The position numbers and the translations under genes are program-made. DNA of 64,000 nt from the NCBI RefSeq assembly GCF_000269605.1, contig NZ_AKCI01000001.1, positions 1,426,001 through 1,490,000 of the forward strand, written 5' to 3'. Position 1 is the first letter of the stretch, and each line of letters opens with the position of its first letter. The notes beneath the pieces are model-generated. The model worked only from the letters and a program-made list of their open reading frames with translations. It did not search any database and was not told the DNA's origin. Of this stretch, positions 56,204 to 64,000 are shown piece after piece. Source of the stretch: Scardovia wiggsiae F0424 (GTDB lineage: Bacteria; Actinomycetota; Actinomycetes; Actinomycetales; Bifidobacteriaceae).

Positions 56204-57433
56204 ATGACTGATAATACACCACAGATGGACAGCGCCACGGATGCCGGTACAGGCTTTGAGTCTGTGATCGGCGATCCGTCGGCTGATAACGCCAATGCTT
56301 CGCAGGCGGGCGGCCATCGCGTATCCGGTTCCCATCGTGCTGCACGCACCGCCTCCTCAAAACGTACTATTTCCGCTGTTGCCGGCGTTATTGGCGAGAT
56401 CCTTATTACCCTTGCAGTGATAGTCGGTTTTTATCTCGCGTGGCAGATGTGGTGGACCGGTGTTATGTCGCAGCGGACGCAAGCCAGTGATGATGAAGTG
56501 CAGACATCATCGTGGACTTCTGCCAAATCGAGCGATAATACATACAGGATCGCCAAGGCCAATCCGGTCAGCACCACCCCCCTTGAGGAGGGGAAGTACC
56601 AGACGAGCAAAATAATGTCCAAGATCTATATACCCCGTTTCGGTGCGAAATGGGTGCGCAATATTGTTGAGGGGACGGATATCCAGCAGCTCAATATGCA
56701 TGGGCTGGGGCATTATTCCGAGTCTCAGAAGGCTGGGGCGATCGGCAATTTTGCGGTAGCCGGGCACCGCGCCGGGTATGGTGAGCCGCTGGCGCATATT
56801 GATGACTTCAAACCGGGGGATAAGATCGTCCTCCGTACGCAGAATTACTGGTATGTGTATGAATATACGAACCACGAGATAGTAGACCCCGAGAATGTGG
56901 GCGTGATTGAGCCCGTCCCCAACCATCCTGGGCAGAAGCCGACCGAACGCCTGATAACGCTGACCACCTGCGAACCGCGGTACGCATATATCACTGCAGC
57001 GCACCGCTGGATCGCCTACGGGAAACTGGTATCCTGGTCGCGCGTTTCAGAAGGTGTCCCGAAGGAGCTGGCTTCAAAAGCGCGTGACGGCCAGGTCGTA
57101 TTTGCCCAGGAAGAAGGTACTACAGTGCTTCCGCCTGATATGTCGCATATCGCTCTCGCTTCCCTGCTTTCATACGTGGTAGTCTATCTGGCGGCGCTCG
57201 CTGTGTGGCGCTACCGCGGAGTCAGGAAATACCTGGGTACGGCAAAAGAGAAACGTCCCGTGTTCAGCCTTTACGGCTGGCTTACCCGGATACAGCCGGG
57301 GCCGCTCCCGGTGCGTATAGTCCTTGTACTGCTGCTGTGTGCAACGCTTATAGCGGTATTCTTCCAATGGGGATACCCATGGATGGCGCAGAACCTGCCG
57401 TTCCTTCAGCTGACTTCGAATTATGTAGGCTAA
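56204..57433 (+). CDS. Class E sortase
   Basis: A 409-aa transpeptidase that attaches secreted proteins to the peptidoglycan. The N-terminal cytoplasmic region (about 60 residues) and first span (ILITLAVIVGFYLAW) precede the sortase barrel. The catalytic His is in FAVAGHRAGYG, Cys in LITLTTCEPRYAYI and Arg nearby in AYITAAHRW. Two C-terminal spans (about residues 320-340 and 380-400) are typical of class E. This class is reported to favour LAXTG signals, matching the LARTG motifs of both adhesins at 9-13 kb. Its stop overlaps the convergent pknB end by four bases. Confidence 0.93.
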   Translation: MTDNTPQMDSATDAGTGFESVIGDPSADNANASQAGGHRVSGSHRAARTASSKRTISAVAGVIGEILITLAVIVGFYLAWQMWWTGVMSQRTQASDDEVQTSSWTSAKSSDNTYRIAKANPVSTTPLEEGKYQTSKIMSKIYIPRFGAKWVRNIVEGTDIQQLNMHGLGHYSESQKAGAIGNFAVAGHRAGYGEPLAHIDDFKPGDKIVLRTQNYWYVYEYTNHEIVDPENVGVIEPVPNHPGQKPTERLITLTTCEPRYAYITAAHRWIAYGKLVSWSRVSEGVPKELASKARDGQVVFAQEEGTTVLPPDMSHIALASLLSYVVVYLAALAVWRYRGVRKYLGTAKEKRPVFSLYGWLTRIQPGPLPVRIVLVLLLCATLIAVFFQWGYPWMAQNLPFLQLTSNYVG

Positions 57434-59460
57434 TCCTCAGGATCAGACCCTGTAGTGATCACGATAGCGGTATTTGAAGCGATCTGCGAATCGGAGATAT
57501 TCTCCAGCTTCTTTCCGCCGAAGGTCACAGTATCAACAGGATCGCTGACTTTCCCGCTGATCGTTACGTTTGTAAAACCTAGCTCTCTCAGGTGTGATTC
57601 AAGTTCCGAGCCTGTCCCCGCGTATTTGCTGAGGCTGCTCTGGGACGGGGTGTCGATCATCTTAGGACCGGAAGAGATATACACTGTAATAGTTGCCCCC
57701 TGTGAAACGGTTGACCCTTCTGCCGGATTGACCCGGGTAACGTTCCCTGCAGCTACGGAATCTGAATTCTCCGGCATGATATTAGTATTGAATCCGTTGT
57801 TATTGAGCCGGCGGACAGCTTCGTTTCGTGGCTTGCCGACAAGGCCTGTCGGCACTGTAGTCTGGCCGGTAGAAATATACAGTATGACTGAAGTGCCCTG
57901 AGGCTGCTGGGTCCCTGACGCAGGGTCCGTGCGCGTAACATGGTCTTTTTCTACAGTCGCAGAATTTTCAGTAGCCACTGATGACACTTTGAACCCTGCG
58001 GAAGTAAGGGCTGAGGTAGCTGCCTGCTGTGTCATCCCCTTGACATTTGGTATCGTCCGGGCCCTAGGGCCGGAAGAGAACCATACGCGGACAGTGCTGC
58101 CTTTTGCTACGCGGGTACCCCCTGTAGGATCTTGCCGGGTAAAAGTCCCGCGCGGTTCCGATGAGTTATCGTCTGTCTCCTGCTGGAAATGCAGCCCGGC
58201 AGACTCGATAGTCTCTTTTGCCGTTGAAGCAGACATGCTTGAATCGATAGTGGGGACGCTGACAAGGTTATTCTGCGAATTATAGACAAACCAGATGCCG
58301 AGCATAATAGCAGCCAGTGCTGCGATCCCAAGGATCACGCTGATGATAATAATATTGCGGCGCTTTTTCTTATCCTGCTCCTCTTTCCTCGCCAGGGCCC
58401 GCGTGCTGGTCCCTGCTGCTGCGCCGGAAGCGCTGTCGGCTGCGGCAGGGCCGTATGCCGCGGGAAGGGATCCTGTAGAAAGGGTGCTGGTCTGCTCTAC
58501 TGAGGCCTGAGGCATTGCGGCAGTCTGCGGGACATCCTGTGCCTGCGAAGTTTTCGACAGGTCTGTCAAGGGATGTGCGTTTGCTGCGATCGGCATACCG
58601 CCATGCGCAAGCGTCACGATATCTTGCCGGAAAGCCGCGGCATCGGCATACCGGTTCTCTGTATCTTTTGCCATTGCCTTGGCAACAATAGAATCCCAGC
58701 GCTTATCGAGCCCGGGGACGAGCGTGCTGATTGGCGTCGCCGTTTCTGAAACGTGCTGGTATGCGATTGCTACGGCAGAATCTCCAGTGAAAGGCGGTTT
58801 CCCGGTAAGCATTTCATACAGTACACATCCTGCGGAATACAGGTCAGACTTTGCCCCTACCTGCTCGCCGCGGGCCTGCTCCGGGCTCAAATACTGCGCG
58901 GTCCCTACAACGCCCTGGTTCTGCGTCATTGTGGCCGATGAATCATCCATCGCCCTGGCGATCCCGAAATCCATGACCTTAACTGTGCCCTGGTCGCTGA
59001 TCATAATGTTCCCAGGCTTGATATCCCGGTGGATTATCCCCATGCGGTGCGAATAATCAAGCGCATTCAATACGCCGATCATTACCTGCTCAGCATCCTG
59101 CGGGCTCAGCGAGCCATTGACCTGAATGATATCCCGGAGGGTCTGCCCCTTGATATATTCCATAACGATATACGGGACCTGTACTGTGTTGCCTGCCGCG
59201 TCTTCCAGCTGTTCTTCGCCTGAATCATAGATAGAAACGATATTAGGGTTGTTCAGCTGTGCCACAGCACGGGCTTCGCGGCGGAAGCGGGTAAGGAAAA
59301 TGCTGTCCTCGGCGAGGTCGCTGCGCATTATCTTGATAGCAACGGTACGTCCCAGGCGGGTGTCAGTGCCTATATGGACCTGCGCCATCCCGCCATGGCC
59401 GATGAGCTCTCCAACCGTATACCGTCCGCCTGCGAGGGACTGGGGAATAAACATACTCAT
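57430..59460 (-). CDS. pknB: Serine/threonine protein kinase with PASTA domains (PknB)
   Basis: A 676-aa membrane kinase that phosphorylates division and wall proteins. The kinase domain (about 10-275) has the Gly-rich loop (IGHGGMAQVHIG), HRDIKPGNIM, MDFGIA (Asp of the DFG equivalent) and GTAQYLSPEQA. One span (about residues 371-392) leads to four extracellular PASTA repeats that bind peptidoglycan fragments; the last is degenerate. It overlaps pknA by four bases. Confidence 0.96.
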   Translation of the reverse strand: MSMFIPQSLAGGRYTVGELIGHGGMAQVHIGTDTRLGRTVAIKIMRSDLAEDSIFLTRFRREARAVAQLNNPNIVSIYDSGEEQLEDAAGNTVQVPYIVMEYIKGQTLRDIIQVNGSLSPQDAEQVMIGVLNALDYSHRMGIIHRDIKPGNIMISDQGTVKVMDFGIARAMDDSSATMTQNQGVVGTAQYLSPEQARGEQVGAKSDLYSAGCVLYEMLTGKPPFTGDSAVAIAYQHVSETATPISTLVPGLDKRWDSIVAKAMAKDTENRYADAAAFRQDIVTLAHGGMPIAANAHPLTDLSKTSQAQDVPQTAAMPQASVEQTSTLSTGSLPAAYGPAAADSASGAAAGTSTRALARKEEQDKKKRRNIIIISVILGIAALAAIMLGIWFVYNSQNNLVSVPTIDSSMSASTAKETIESAGLHFQQETDDNSSEPRGTFTRQDPTGGTRVAKGSTVRVWFSSGPRARTIPNVKGMTQQAATSALTSAGFKVSSVATENSATVEKDHVTRTDPASGTQQPQGTSVILYISTGQTTVPTGLVGKPRNEAVRRLNNNGFNTNIMPENSDSVAAGNVTRVNPAEGSTVSQGATITVYISSGPKMIDTPSQSSLSKYAGTGSELESHLRELGFTNVTISGKVSDPVDTVTFGGKKLENISDSQIASNTAIVITTGSDPED

Positions 59461-60542
59461 TGTGCATCTTCCTTAGTGTTGCTGTCATTATTGCGGTCAA
59501 TATGCATACCGGCTTCACCTGTAGTGCCGGCACCCGGAGTACCGGGATCCGTATCAGAAGCGTAAGGTTTGACAACCACCCTGTGGTCGTACTGATCAAG
59601 GATAGTCCCGTCTTTGAACATGAAGTACCGGGGGATCACCATATCGCTGCGTACCCTCCGCAGTTTGAAATTGCCGGTGATCTCGTTGAATTCCCCGGTA
59701 GCGGCACGGGCTTCCTTGTCAAGGATCCGCCTTTCGATCCTGCCCAGTTCCTTAGCAACTTCGAGGGCGGATTTCGGTCGGTCATGCGGATCCTTTGCCA
59801 GCATACGCATAACGTATTCCCTCAGCTGGGGGTCAATGCTGTCGGGGAGGGGAGGGACGGGGGAATTTACGTGGGCTGCTGCAATATCAACAGGGGTACG
59901 GCCTGTAAACGGCCTGTGCCCGCATAGCCCTTCATATGCCACCACGCCCAGGGAATAGATATCTGACTGGGGGGTAGCAGGTTCGCCCTGCGCTTGCTCG
60001 GGGGAGATATACTGCGCGGTTCCCACGACCATGCCGTCCTGTGTGATCTGCCCCTGGTTCGTGGAACGCGAGACCCCGAAATCTGTGATCTTTACTTCGC
60101 CCTCATGGGAGACCATAATATTCGCCGGTTTCACATCACGGTGGATGACCCCATGCAGATGCGCCACGTGGAGCCCTCGGGCAGTCTGGATAAGTATCGG
60201 CAGCAGCCGGGTCGGCCTGATGGCGCCTTTGGCTTTGTAAATATCTGACAGGGAAGGGCTTGGGATATATTCCATGATGATAAAGCCGATGCCGTCAGTT
60301 TCATAGTATTCAAAGAGCGCGGCAATATTCGGATGCGCAAGGTTGGCAGAATTGTGCGCTTCGAGCCGCAGCCGCTGGAGTTTCGTATTCTCCCCGGACA
60401 GGTCGCTTCTCAGAGCTTTGATTGCTACAGGCCTGCGCAGTTCAATATCATGGCCCTTCCAGACCTCGCCCATACCGCCCTGGGCGAGCCGGCGGTCTAA
60501 ACGGTAACGGCGATGTATCAGCTGCCCCTCAACGAGTTTCAT
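59457..60542 (-). CDS. pknA: Serine/threonine protein kinase (PknA)
   Basis: A 361-aa kinase lacking an obvious membrane span, unlike mycobacterial PknA. The Gly-rich loop (LAQGGMGEVWKG), HRDVKPANIM, TDFGVSR and GTAQYISPEQA mark the catalytic core. The C-terminus (about 280-361) is low complexity with Asp/Thr/Asn. It overlaps pbpA by 14 bases and pknB by four, in the conserved order for regulating cell shape and division. Confidence 0.95.
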   Translation of the reverse strand: MKLVEGQLIHRRYRLDRRLAQGGMGEVWKGHDIELRRPVAIKALRSDLSGENTKLQRLRLEAHNSANLAHPNIAALFEYYETDGIGFIIMEYIPSPSLSDIYKAKGAIRPTRLLPILIQTARGLHVAHLHGVIHRDVKPANIMVSHEGEVKITDFGVSRSTNQGQITQDGMVVGTAQYISPEQAQGEPATPQSDIYSLGVVAYEGLCGHRPFTGRTPVDIAAAHVNSPVPPLPDSIDPQLREYVMRMLAKDPHDRPKSALEVAKELGRIERRILDKEARAATGEFNEITGNFKLRRVRSDMVIPRYFMFKDGTILDQYDHRVVVKPYASDTDPGTPGAGTTGEAGMHIDRNNDSNTKEDAQ

Positions 60543-62007
60543 GGAGATACTCCTGCATCAGCTGTTTCATGATAGGGCCGGCACTGTCCGCACCCAGCTT
60601 GGTTGTCCCCGTGACGACGACACTGATAGCTATTCTGGGGTTATCTGCAGGGGCAAAAGCCGTGATCCATCCGTTATTCGTCCGTTTATCCAGTCCTACC
60701 TGGGCAGTGCCGGTTTTAGCCGCGATAGTAATCCCGGGGAGTTTCAGGTTCGGTGCCTCTTTAGTAATGACGCTTTGCATCGCTGTATTCAGGGAGGATG
60801 CCGTGTCCTGCGAGATCCTGTCTGAAGTCAGTGCTGTGGTGGAGCGTGTGGAGATGACGCTCAGGTCGCTGGAACGCACCCTGTCCACCAGAGTCGGGTG
60901 CAGCACAACCCCACCGTTTGCAATTGCAGCAGTGATCATAGCGTTAAGCAGAGGGGTCTCTTTAGTATCCCCCTGGCCTATGGCAGACAAGGCAAGGCGG
61001 TCATCGGAAAGGGTGTCAGGGAATACTGAAGGGACAGAAGCCATCGGCGTCCCCAGAGTATCATTCCCGTCAACAACGATGGAAGAGCCGAAGCCCATTT
61101 TCTTCGCCATATCAGAGATGGTATCTTTCCCCAAAGCAACTGCGAGCTGGGCAAAAGCGGTATTGGAGGAATATGCTATCGCATCGGAAAGGGATATTTT
61201 CCCGTTAGCACCGTCAGCTGCGTGTGAAGTATTGGTTAGCTGGGTACTGGTCCCGGGAAGCGTGTAGGACGCCCCTGCGGGGATCTGGGAATCGAGTGTA
61301 TATTTCCCGCTCTCCAGCGCTGCGGCTGCAACTACAAGCTTAAAAGTCGATCCGGGGGCAAAGAGCTGGCGTGTAGCGTTATTGATGATAACGCTGTCAG
61401 AACCGCCTGACAGCTGGCTCCATGCAGCATTGGCAGCCTGTGTGTCATGGGTAGCGAGGGAATTCGGATTGTAGCTGGGCGTGCTGACCATTGCGAGGAT
61501 ACGGCCTGTAGAAGGCTCAATAGCAACAACAGATCCTCTTTTGCCTTTCATAAGGTTGTAAGCCAGCGTCTGCAGCTTCGGATCAATGGAAGTCTCAATT
61601 ATTGCGCCTTTGCTCGTGCTACCCTCAATAAGGGATTTAGTGCGGTCAATCCACAGGCTGTCGCTCAGGCCGCTCAGCTGCTGGTTCCGGCTTGCTTCGA
61701 TCCCGTACCGTGCCCGCTGGTTGATAGAAACGAATCCGGTTACCGGCGCATACACATCACCCTGAGGGTAAGTGCGCTGATACTGGAATGCGTCGTTTAC
61801 TTTCGTGGATGTTGCCAGGACTGTGCGCCCGTCGTTGGCAAGTATCGGCCCGCGGTCAACAGCAAACTCATTGTACAGTGCGCGCACATTCCGCGGGTCA
61901 GCGTTGAGGGAGCTGGACCGGACGACCATAATAATGGAACTTGAGATACCAAGTATGGCCATAAGTGCTACAACGATGTTAAATATACGGCGAAGGTTGG
62001 CATTCAT
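60529..62007 (-). CDS. pbpA: Class B penicillin-binding protein (PbpA)
   Basis: A 492-aa transpeptidase that cross-links peptidoglycan. It has an N-terminal anchor (FNIVVALMAILGISSSIIMV), the SxxK active-site Ser in APGSTFKLVVAAA, SxN in YSSNTAFAQL and KTG in AAKTGTAQVG. The size and operon position match actinobacterial PbpA, an elongation or division enzyme paired with the SEDS protein upstream. Confidence 0.95.
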   Translation of the reverse strand: MNANLRRIFNIVVALMAILGISSSIIMVVRSSSLNADPRNVRALYNEFAVDRGPILANDGRTVLATSTKVNDAFQYQRTYPQGDVYAPVTGFVSINQRARYGIEASRNQQLSGLSDSLWIDRTKSLIEGSTSKGAIIETSIDPKLQTLAYNLMKGKRGSVVAIEPSTGRILAMVSTPSYNPNSLATHDTQAANAAWSQLSGGSDSVIINNATRQLFAPGSTFKLVVAAAALESGKYTLDSQIPAGASYTLPGTSTQLTNTSHAADGANGKISLSDAIAYSSNTAFAQLAVALGKDTISDMAKKMGFGSSIVVDGNDTLGTPMASVPSVFPDTLSDDRLALSAIGQGDTKETPLLNAMITAAIANGGVVLHPTLVDRVRSSDLSVISTRSTTALTSDRISQDTASSLNTAMQSVITKEAPNLKLPGITIAAKTGTAQVGLDKRTNNGWITAFAPADNPRIAISVVVTGTTKLGADSAGPIMKQLMQEYLHETR

Positions 62008-63692
62008 TGTTCTTCCTTCCGTTCCCCGCTGAGGTCAATAACTTCTGTAGCTTCTTCCGAAACCGCCGGCGTGTCCGGGGCAGGGCTGCCCGATGCGGAG
62101 ATGCCTGATGCGGTGCTGTCTGTTGCTGCAGGGCTGTCCCCTTCAGATGCTGCAGGTCGCTCTTCAGCATCCATGCCGGGGAACTCGCGCGTTTCTGCAG
62201 GCTCTGAGACCTCCTCTGCGCCTGCTGCCGGATGGCTGTCACGGGTGAAAACATGGCGTCCTCTTGGCGCCGCATCCCGCTGGTCTCGCTCCTCAATCGC
62301 CTCCTCAAGCGCGCGGCGTTTTTCATTCGCCTGGAGCGCTTCGAGCGCTTCCATGGCCACAGTATCGGTAAGTTTATCGTCCTGCGGTTTATGGGCGTCG
62401 TTAGATACGATCAGGATGATGAATGCCAGGATCATATTGGCCGTCAGGCTTGATCCCCCTGCTGCCATATAGGGAAGTGTCAGACCTGTCAGAGGTATGA
62501 CAAGGGTGATGCCGCCTACAACTATGAATACCTGGAAAGCCATGGTAAATACCAGACCGGCAATAAGGAGTTTGCCGAACCCGTCTTTGATCTTCAGGGC
62601 TGTTATGATCCCGGCAGCAATGATAATAAGGTAGATACTGAGGATGGCAAGGATACCGGTAAGCCCGAGCTCTTCGCCCAGCGATGAGAAGATGAAGTCT
62701 GAATTTGCCAGAGGGGTTATGCCCGGATGCCCTTTGCCGAGGCCGGTCCCAAACGTCCCGCCGCTTGAAAGCCCGAAAATGCCTTTGACAAGCTGTTCTG
62801 ATCCTCCGACGGCAGTATAGACGGAATCATCAAAAGGATGCAGCCATGCGGTGATACGGTTCTGGACATGGCCAAACAGCCGGGAAGCGGCTGCAGCGCT
62901 TACTCCGAAGAATACCAGCCCAATGAGGATCCAGCTGGAGTGCCCGGTGGAAACGTACAGCATACAGACAAACATCGCGAAGAAGAGCAGCGACGTCCCT
63001 AGGTCGCGCTGGAGGACAAGCACGCCCATGCATAACGCCCATACGATAAGGATCGGCCCCAGGTCGCGCAGCCGCGGAAGCCGCATCCTCAGGAATTTAC
63101 GCCCGCCTACTGCGAGCTGGTCACGATGGTCGAAAAGGTACCCGGCGAAAAAGACGGCGATAAAGAGTTTGGCGAATTCTGCCGGCTGGACAGTGTGGGA
63201 GCCTATCCCGATCCATATGCGGGCCCCGCCAATGGTCTTTCCCAGCCCGGGGACCATAGGGGAGAACATCAGCAGTATCCCGATGACCATGCTGGTGTAG
63301 GAGAACTTGCGCAGCAGCCGGTAGTTGCGCAGCAGTATTGACAGCGCGGCACATATTACGAGGGCAATGATCAGCCAGATGATCTGGTTCATGCCTGCGT
63401 TGATGGCACCGGAACCGCGGGTGCGGTTTTCATGGTCAATGCGGATGATCTCAGTTATCCCTATAAGTGACAGCAGGATAACGCAGAAAAATATGAGCTG
63501 TGAAGAATACCGCTGGAAAGTGCACAGCACTACCCATACTGCCACGATGACCGCGAACATGACAGTGAGCGGAAGCATGTAACGCGAGGGGATGGTCCCA
63601 TTTATCCGCATGAACATCTGGAACAGCCCCAGTGCTGTGATCGCAAAAATGAAGATCAGCATAAAAGATTGCCGGACGCGGTTCCCTATCAT
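62004..63692 (-). CDS. SEDS peptidoglycan polymerase, FtsW/RodA family
   Basis: A 562-aa ten-span glycan polymerase partnering PbpA. Visible are the PAEFAKLF motif (VQPAEFAKLFIAVFFAGYL), the conserved DLGTS in RDLGTSLLFFAM, and the C-terminal IPLTGLTLPYMAAGGSS. About 130 residues of Glu/Ala/Ser-rich cytoplasmic tail follow the last span. In this operon the gene is often annotated rodA or ftsW; sequence alone does not decide. The four-base overlap with pbpA indicates coupling. Confidence 0.93.
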   Translation of the reverse strand: MIGNRVRQSFMLIFIFAITALGLFQMFMRINGTIPSRYMLPLTVMFAVIVAVWVVLCTFQRYSSQLIFFCVILLSLIGITEIIRIDHENRTRGSGAINAGMNQIIWLIIALVICAALSILLRNYRLLRKFSYTSMVIGILLMFSPMVPGLGKTIGGARIWIGIGSHTVQPAEFAKLFIAVFFAGYLFDHRDQLAVGGRKFLRMRLPRLRDLGPILIVWALCMGVLVLQRDLGTSLLFFAMFVCMLYVSTGHSSWILIGLVFFGVSAAAASRLFGHVQNRITAWLHPFDDSVYTAVGGSEQLVKGIFGLSSGGTFGTGLGKGHPGITPLANSDFIFSSLGEELGLTGILAILSIYLIIIAAGIITALKIKDGFGKLLIAGLVFTMAFQVFIVVGGITLVIPLTGLTLPYMAAGGSSLTANMILAFIILIVSNDAHKPQDDKLTDTVAMEALEALQANEKRRALEEAIEERDQRDAAPRGRHVFTRDSHPAAGAEEVSEPAETREFPGMDAEERPAASEGDSPAATDSTASGISASGSPAPDTPAVSEEATEVIDLSGERKEEQ

Positions 63693-64000
63693 CAGTTCGC
63701 CTCCGCTGTGCTTGAAGGTGTATCTGATGCTGTACCCGGTGAGGCCGTACCCGTATCTGTGCCGGTACCGCCGGTCTCAGAAGCGGCATTCTGTATATTG
63801 GCATGTATATGCTGCCTGGCAGCGCCCAGCGAATCAGTAACGATCCCCTGCCGAAGCTGTTGCTGCCATACCGGGGACAGCCTTGATACGCGGATATTCG
63901 TTTTTTCCTCAACATGTGACAGGCTGATACCGAATATATTTGTAGGTACGCCTCTGTAGATGGCGACTACGCCGTCGCTCTCGCCTATATAGTACCGGGT
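63692..64000 (-). CDS. pstP: PP2C-type phosphatase PstP, C-terminal fragment
   Basis: The frame enters from the right edge and ends at 63692, overlapping the FtsW/RodA start (TGATG). The visible 102 residues read YYIGESDGVVAIYRGVPTN, then IFGISLSHVEEKTNIRVSRL, which matches the extracytoplasmic C-terminal part of PstP-type PP2C phosphatases. A Thr/Ser/Gly-rich tail follows. The phosphatase domain lies outside the window. It reverses PknA/PknB phosphorylation and normally starts this operon. Confidence 0.85.
   Translation of the reverse strand, partial: TRYYIGESDGVVAIYRGVPTNIFGISLSHVEEKTNIRVSRLSPVWQQQLRQGIVTDSLGAARQHIHANIQNAASETGGTGTDTGTASPGTASDTPSSTAEAN

Overview
The window looks like chromosome from a member of the Bifidobacteriaceae (Bifidobacterium or a close relative such as the Scardovia group). 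Actinobacterial markers include CrgA, a DUF881 protein, a class E sortase, a PstP-FtsW/RodA-PbpA-PknA-PknB cell-wall cluster and a PMT-type mannosyltransferase. These sit beside bifidobacterial-style carbohydrate loci (LacI/GH31/ABC importer, LacZ/LacS/LacI, glycogen phosphorylase) at moderate GC. No rRNA, prophage or insertion sequence was recognised.

Layout. 1-9.0 kb: an oligosaccharide locus with the first codons of a divergent LacI regulator at the left edge, a sugar ABC importer without its ATPase, a GH31 glucosidase, a DUF4862 protein with an unusual membrane tail, and a FadR-type GntR regulator. 9.0-13.5 kb: two paralogous LARTG-anchored surface proteins, each preceded by a 10-11 nt poly-G tract, which suggests phase variation. 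13.6-20.2 kb: an orphan PD-(D/E)XK-like nuclease, tRNA-Ala(CGC), DedA, PMT and a large surface protein whose N-terminus appears frameshifted at a G5 run. 20.2-23.1 kb: an AT-rich island with a 53-aa leaderless bacteriocin of the lacticin Q/aureocin A53 type, its own terminator, and a three-gene membrane/ABC-2 immunity-export operon. 23.1-38.1 kb: mostly core genes (rsmI, metG, two acyltransferases with a GT8 enzyme, cysK, cysE, glgP, rhomboid), plus an AbiEi-like gene coupled to an LRV-like gene, a DnaA-box cluster upstream of metG, and two paralogous candidate small RNAs with pyrimidine-rich linkers.

38.2-46.8 kb: a complete type II-A CRISPR-Cas system (cas9 of 1471 codons, antisense tracrRNA between cas9 and cas1, cas1, cas2, csn2, 31 repeats and 30 spacers of which 24 are unique). 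46.9-53.0 kb: a lactose regulon (lacI, lacZ, lacS) with shared palindromic operators. 53.1-64 kb: a membrane protein behind a G12 tract, a VOC protein, crgA, DUF881, sortase E, and the pknB-pknA-pbpA-ftsW-pstP operon running off the right edge.

The strongest candidate for an undescribed system is the arginine-rich leaderless bacteriocin and its immunity operon. Other notable points are the repeated poly-G tracts ahead of surface-protein genes, the class E sortase matching the LAxTG sorting signals, and the paired candidate small RNAs. All assignments come from reading the sequence and from recalled family knowledge; no database search was run.
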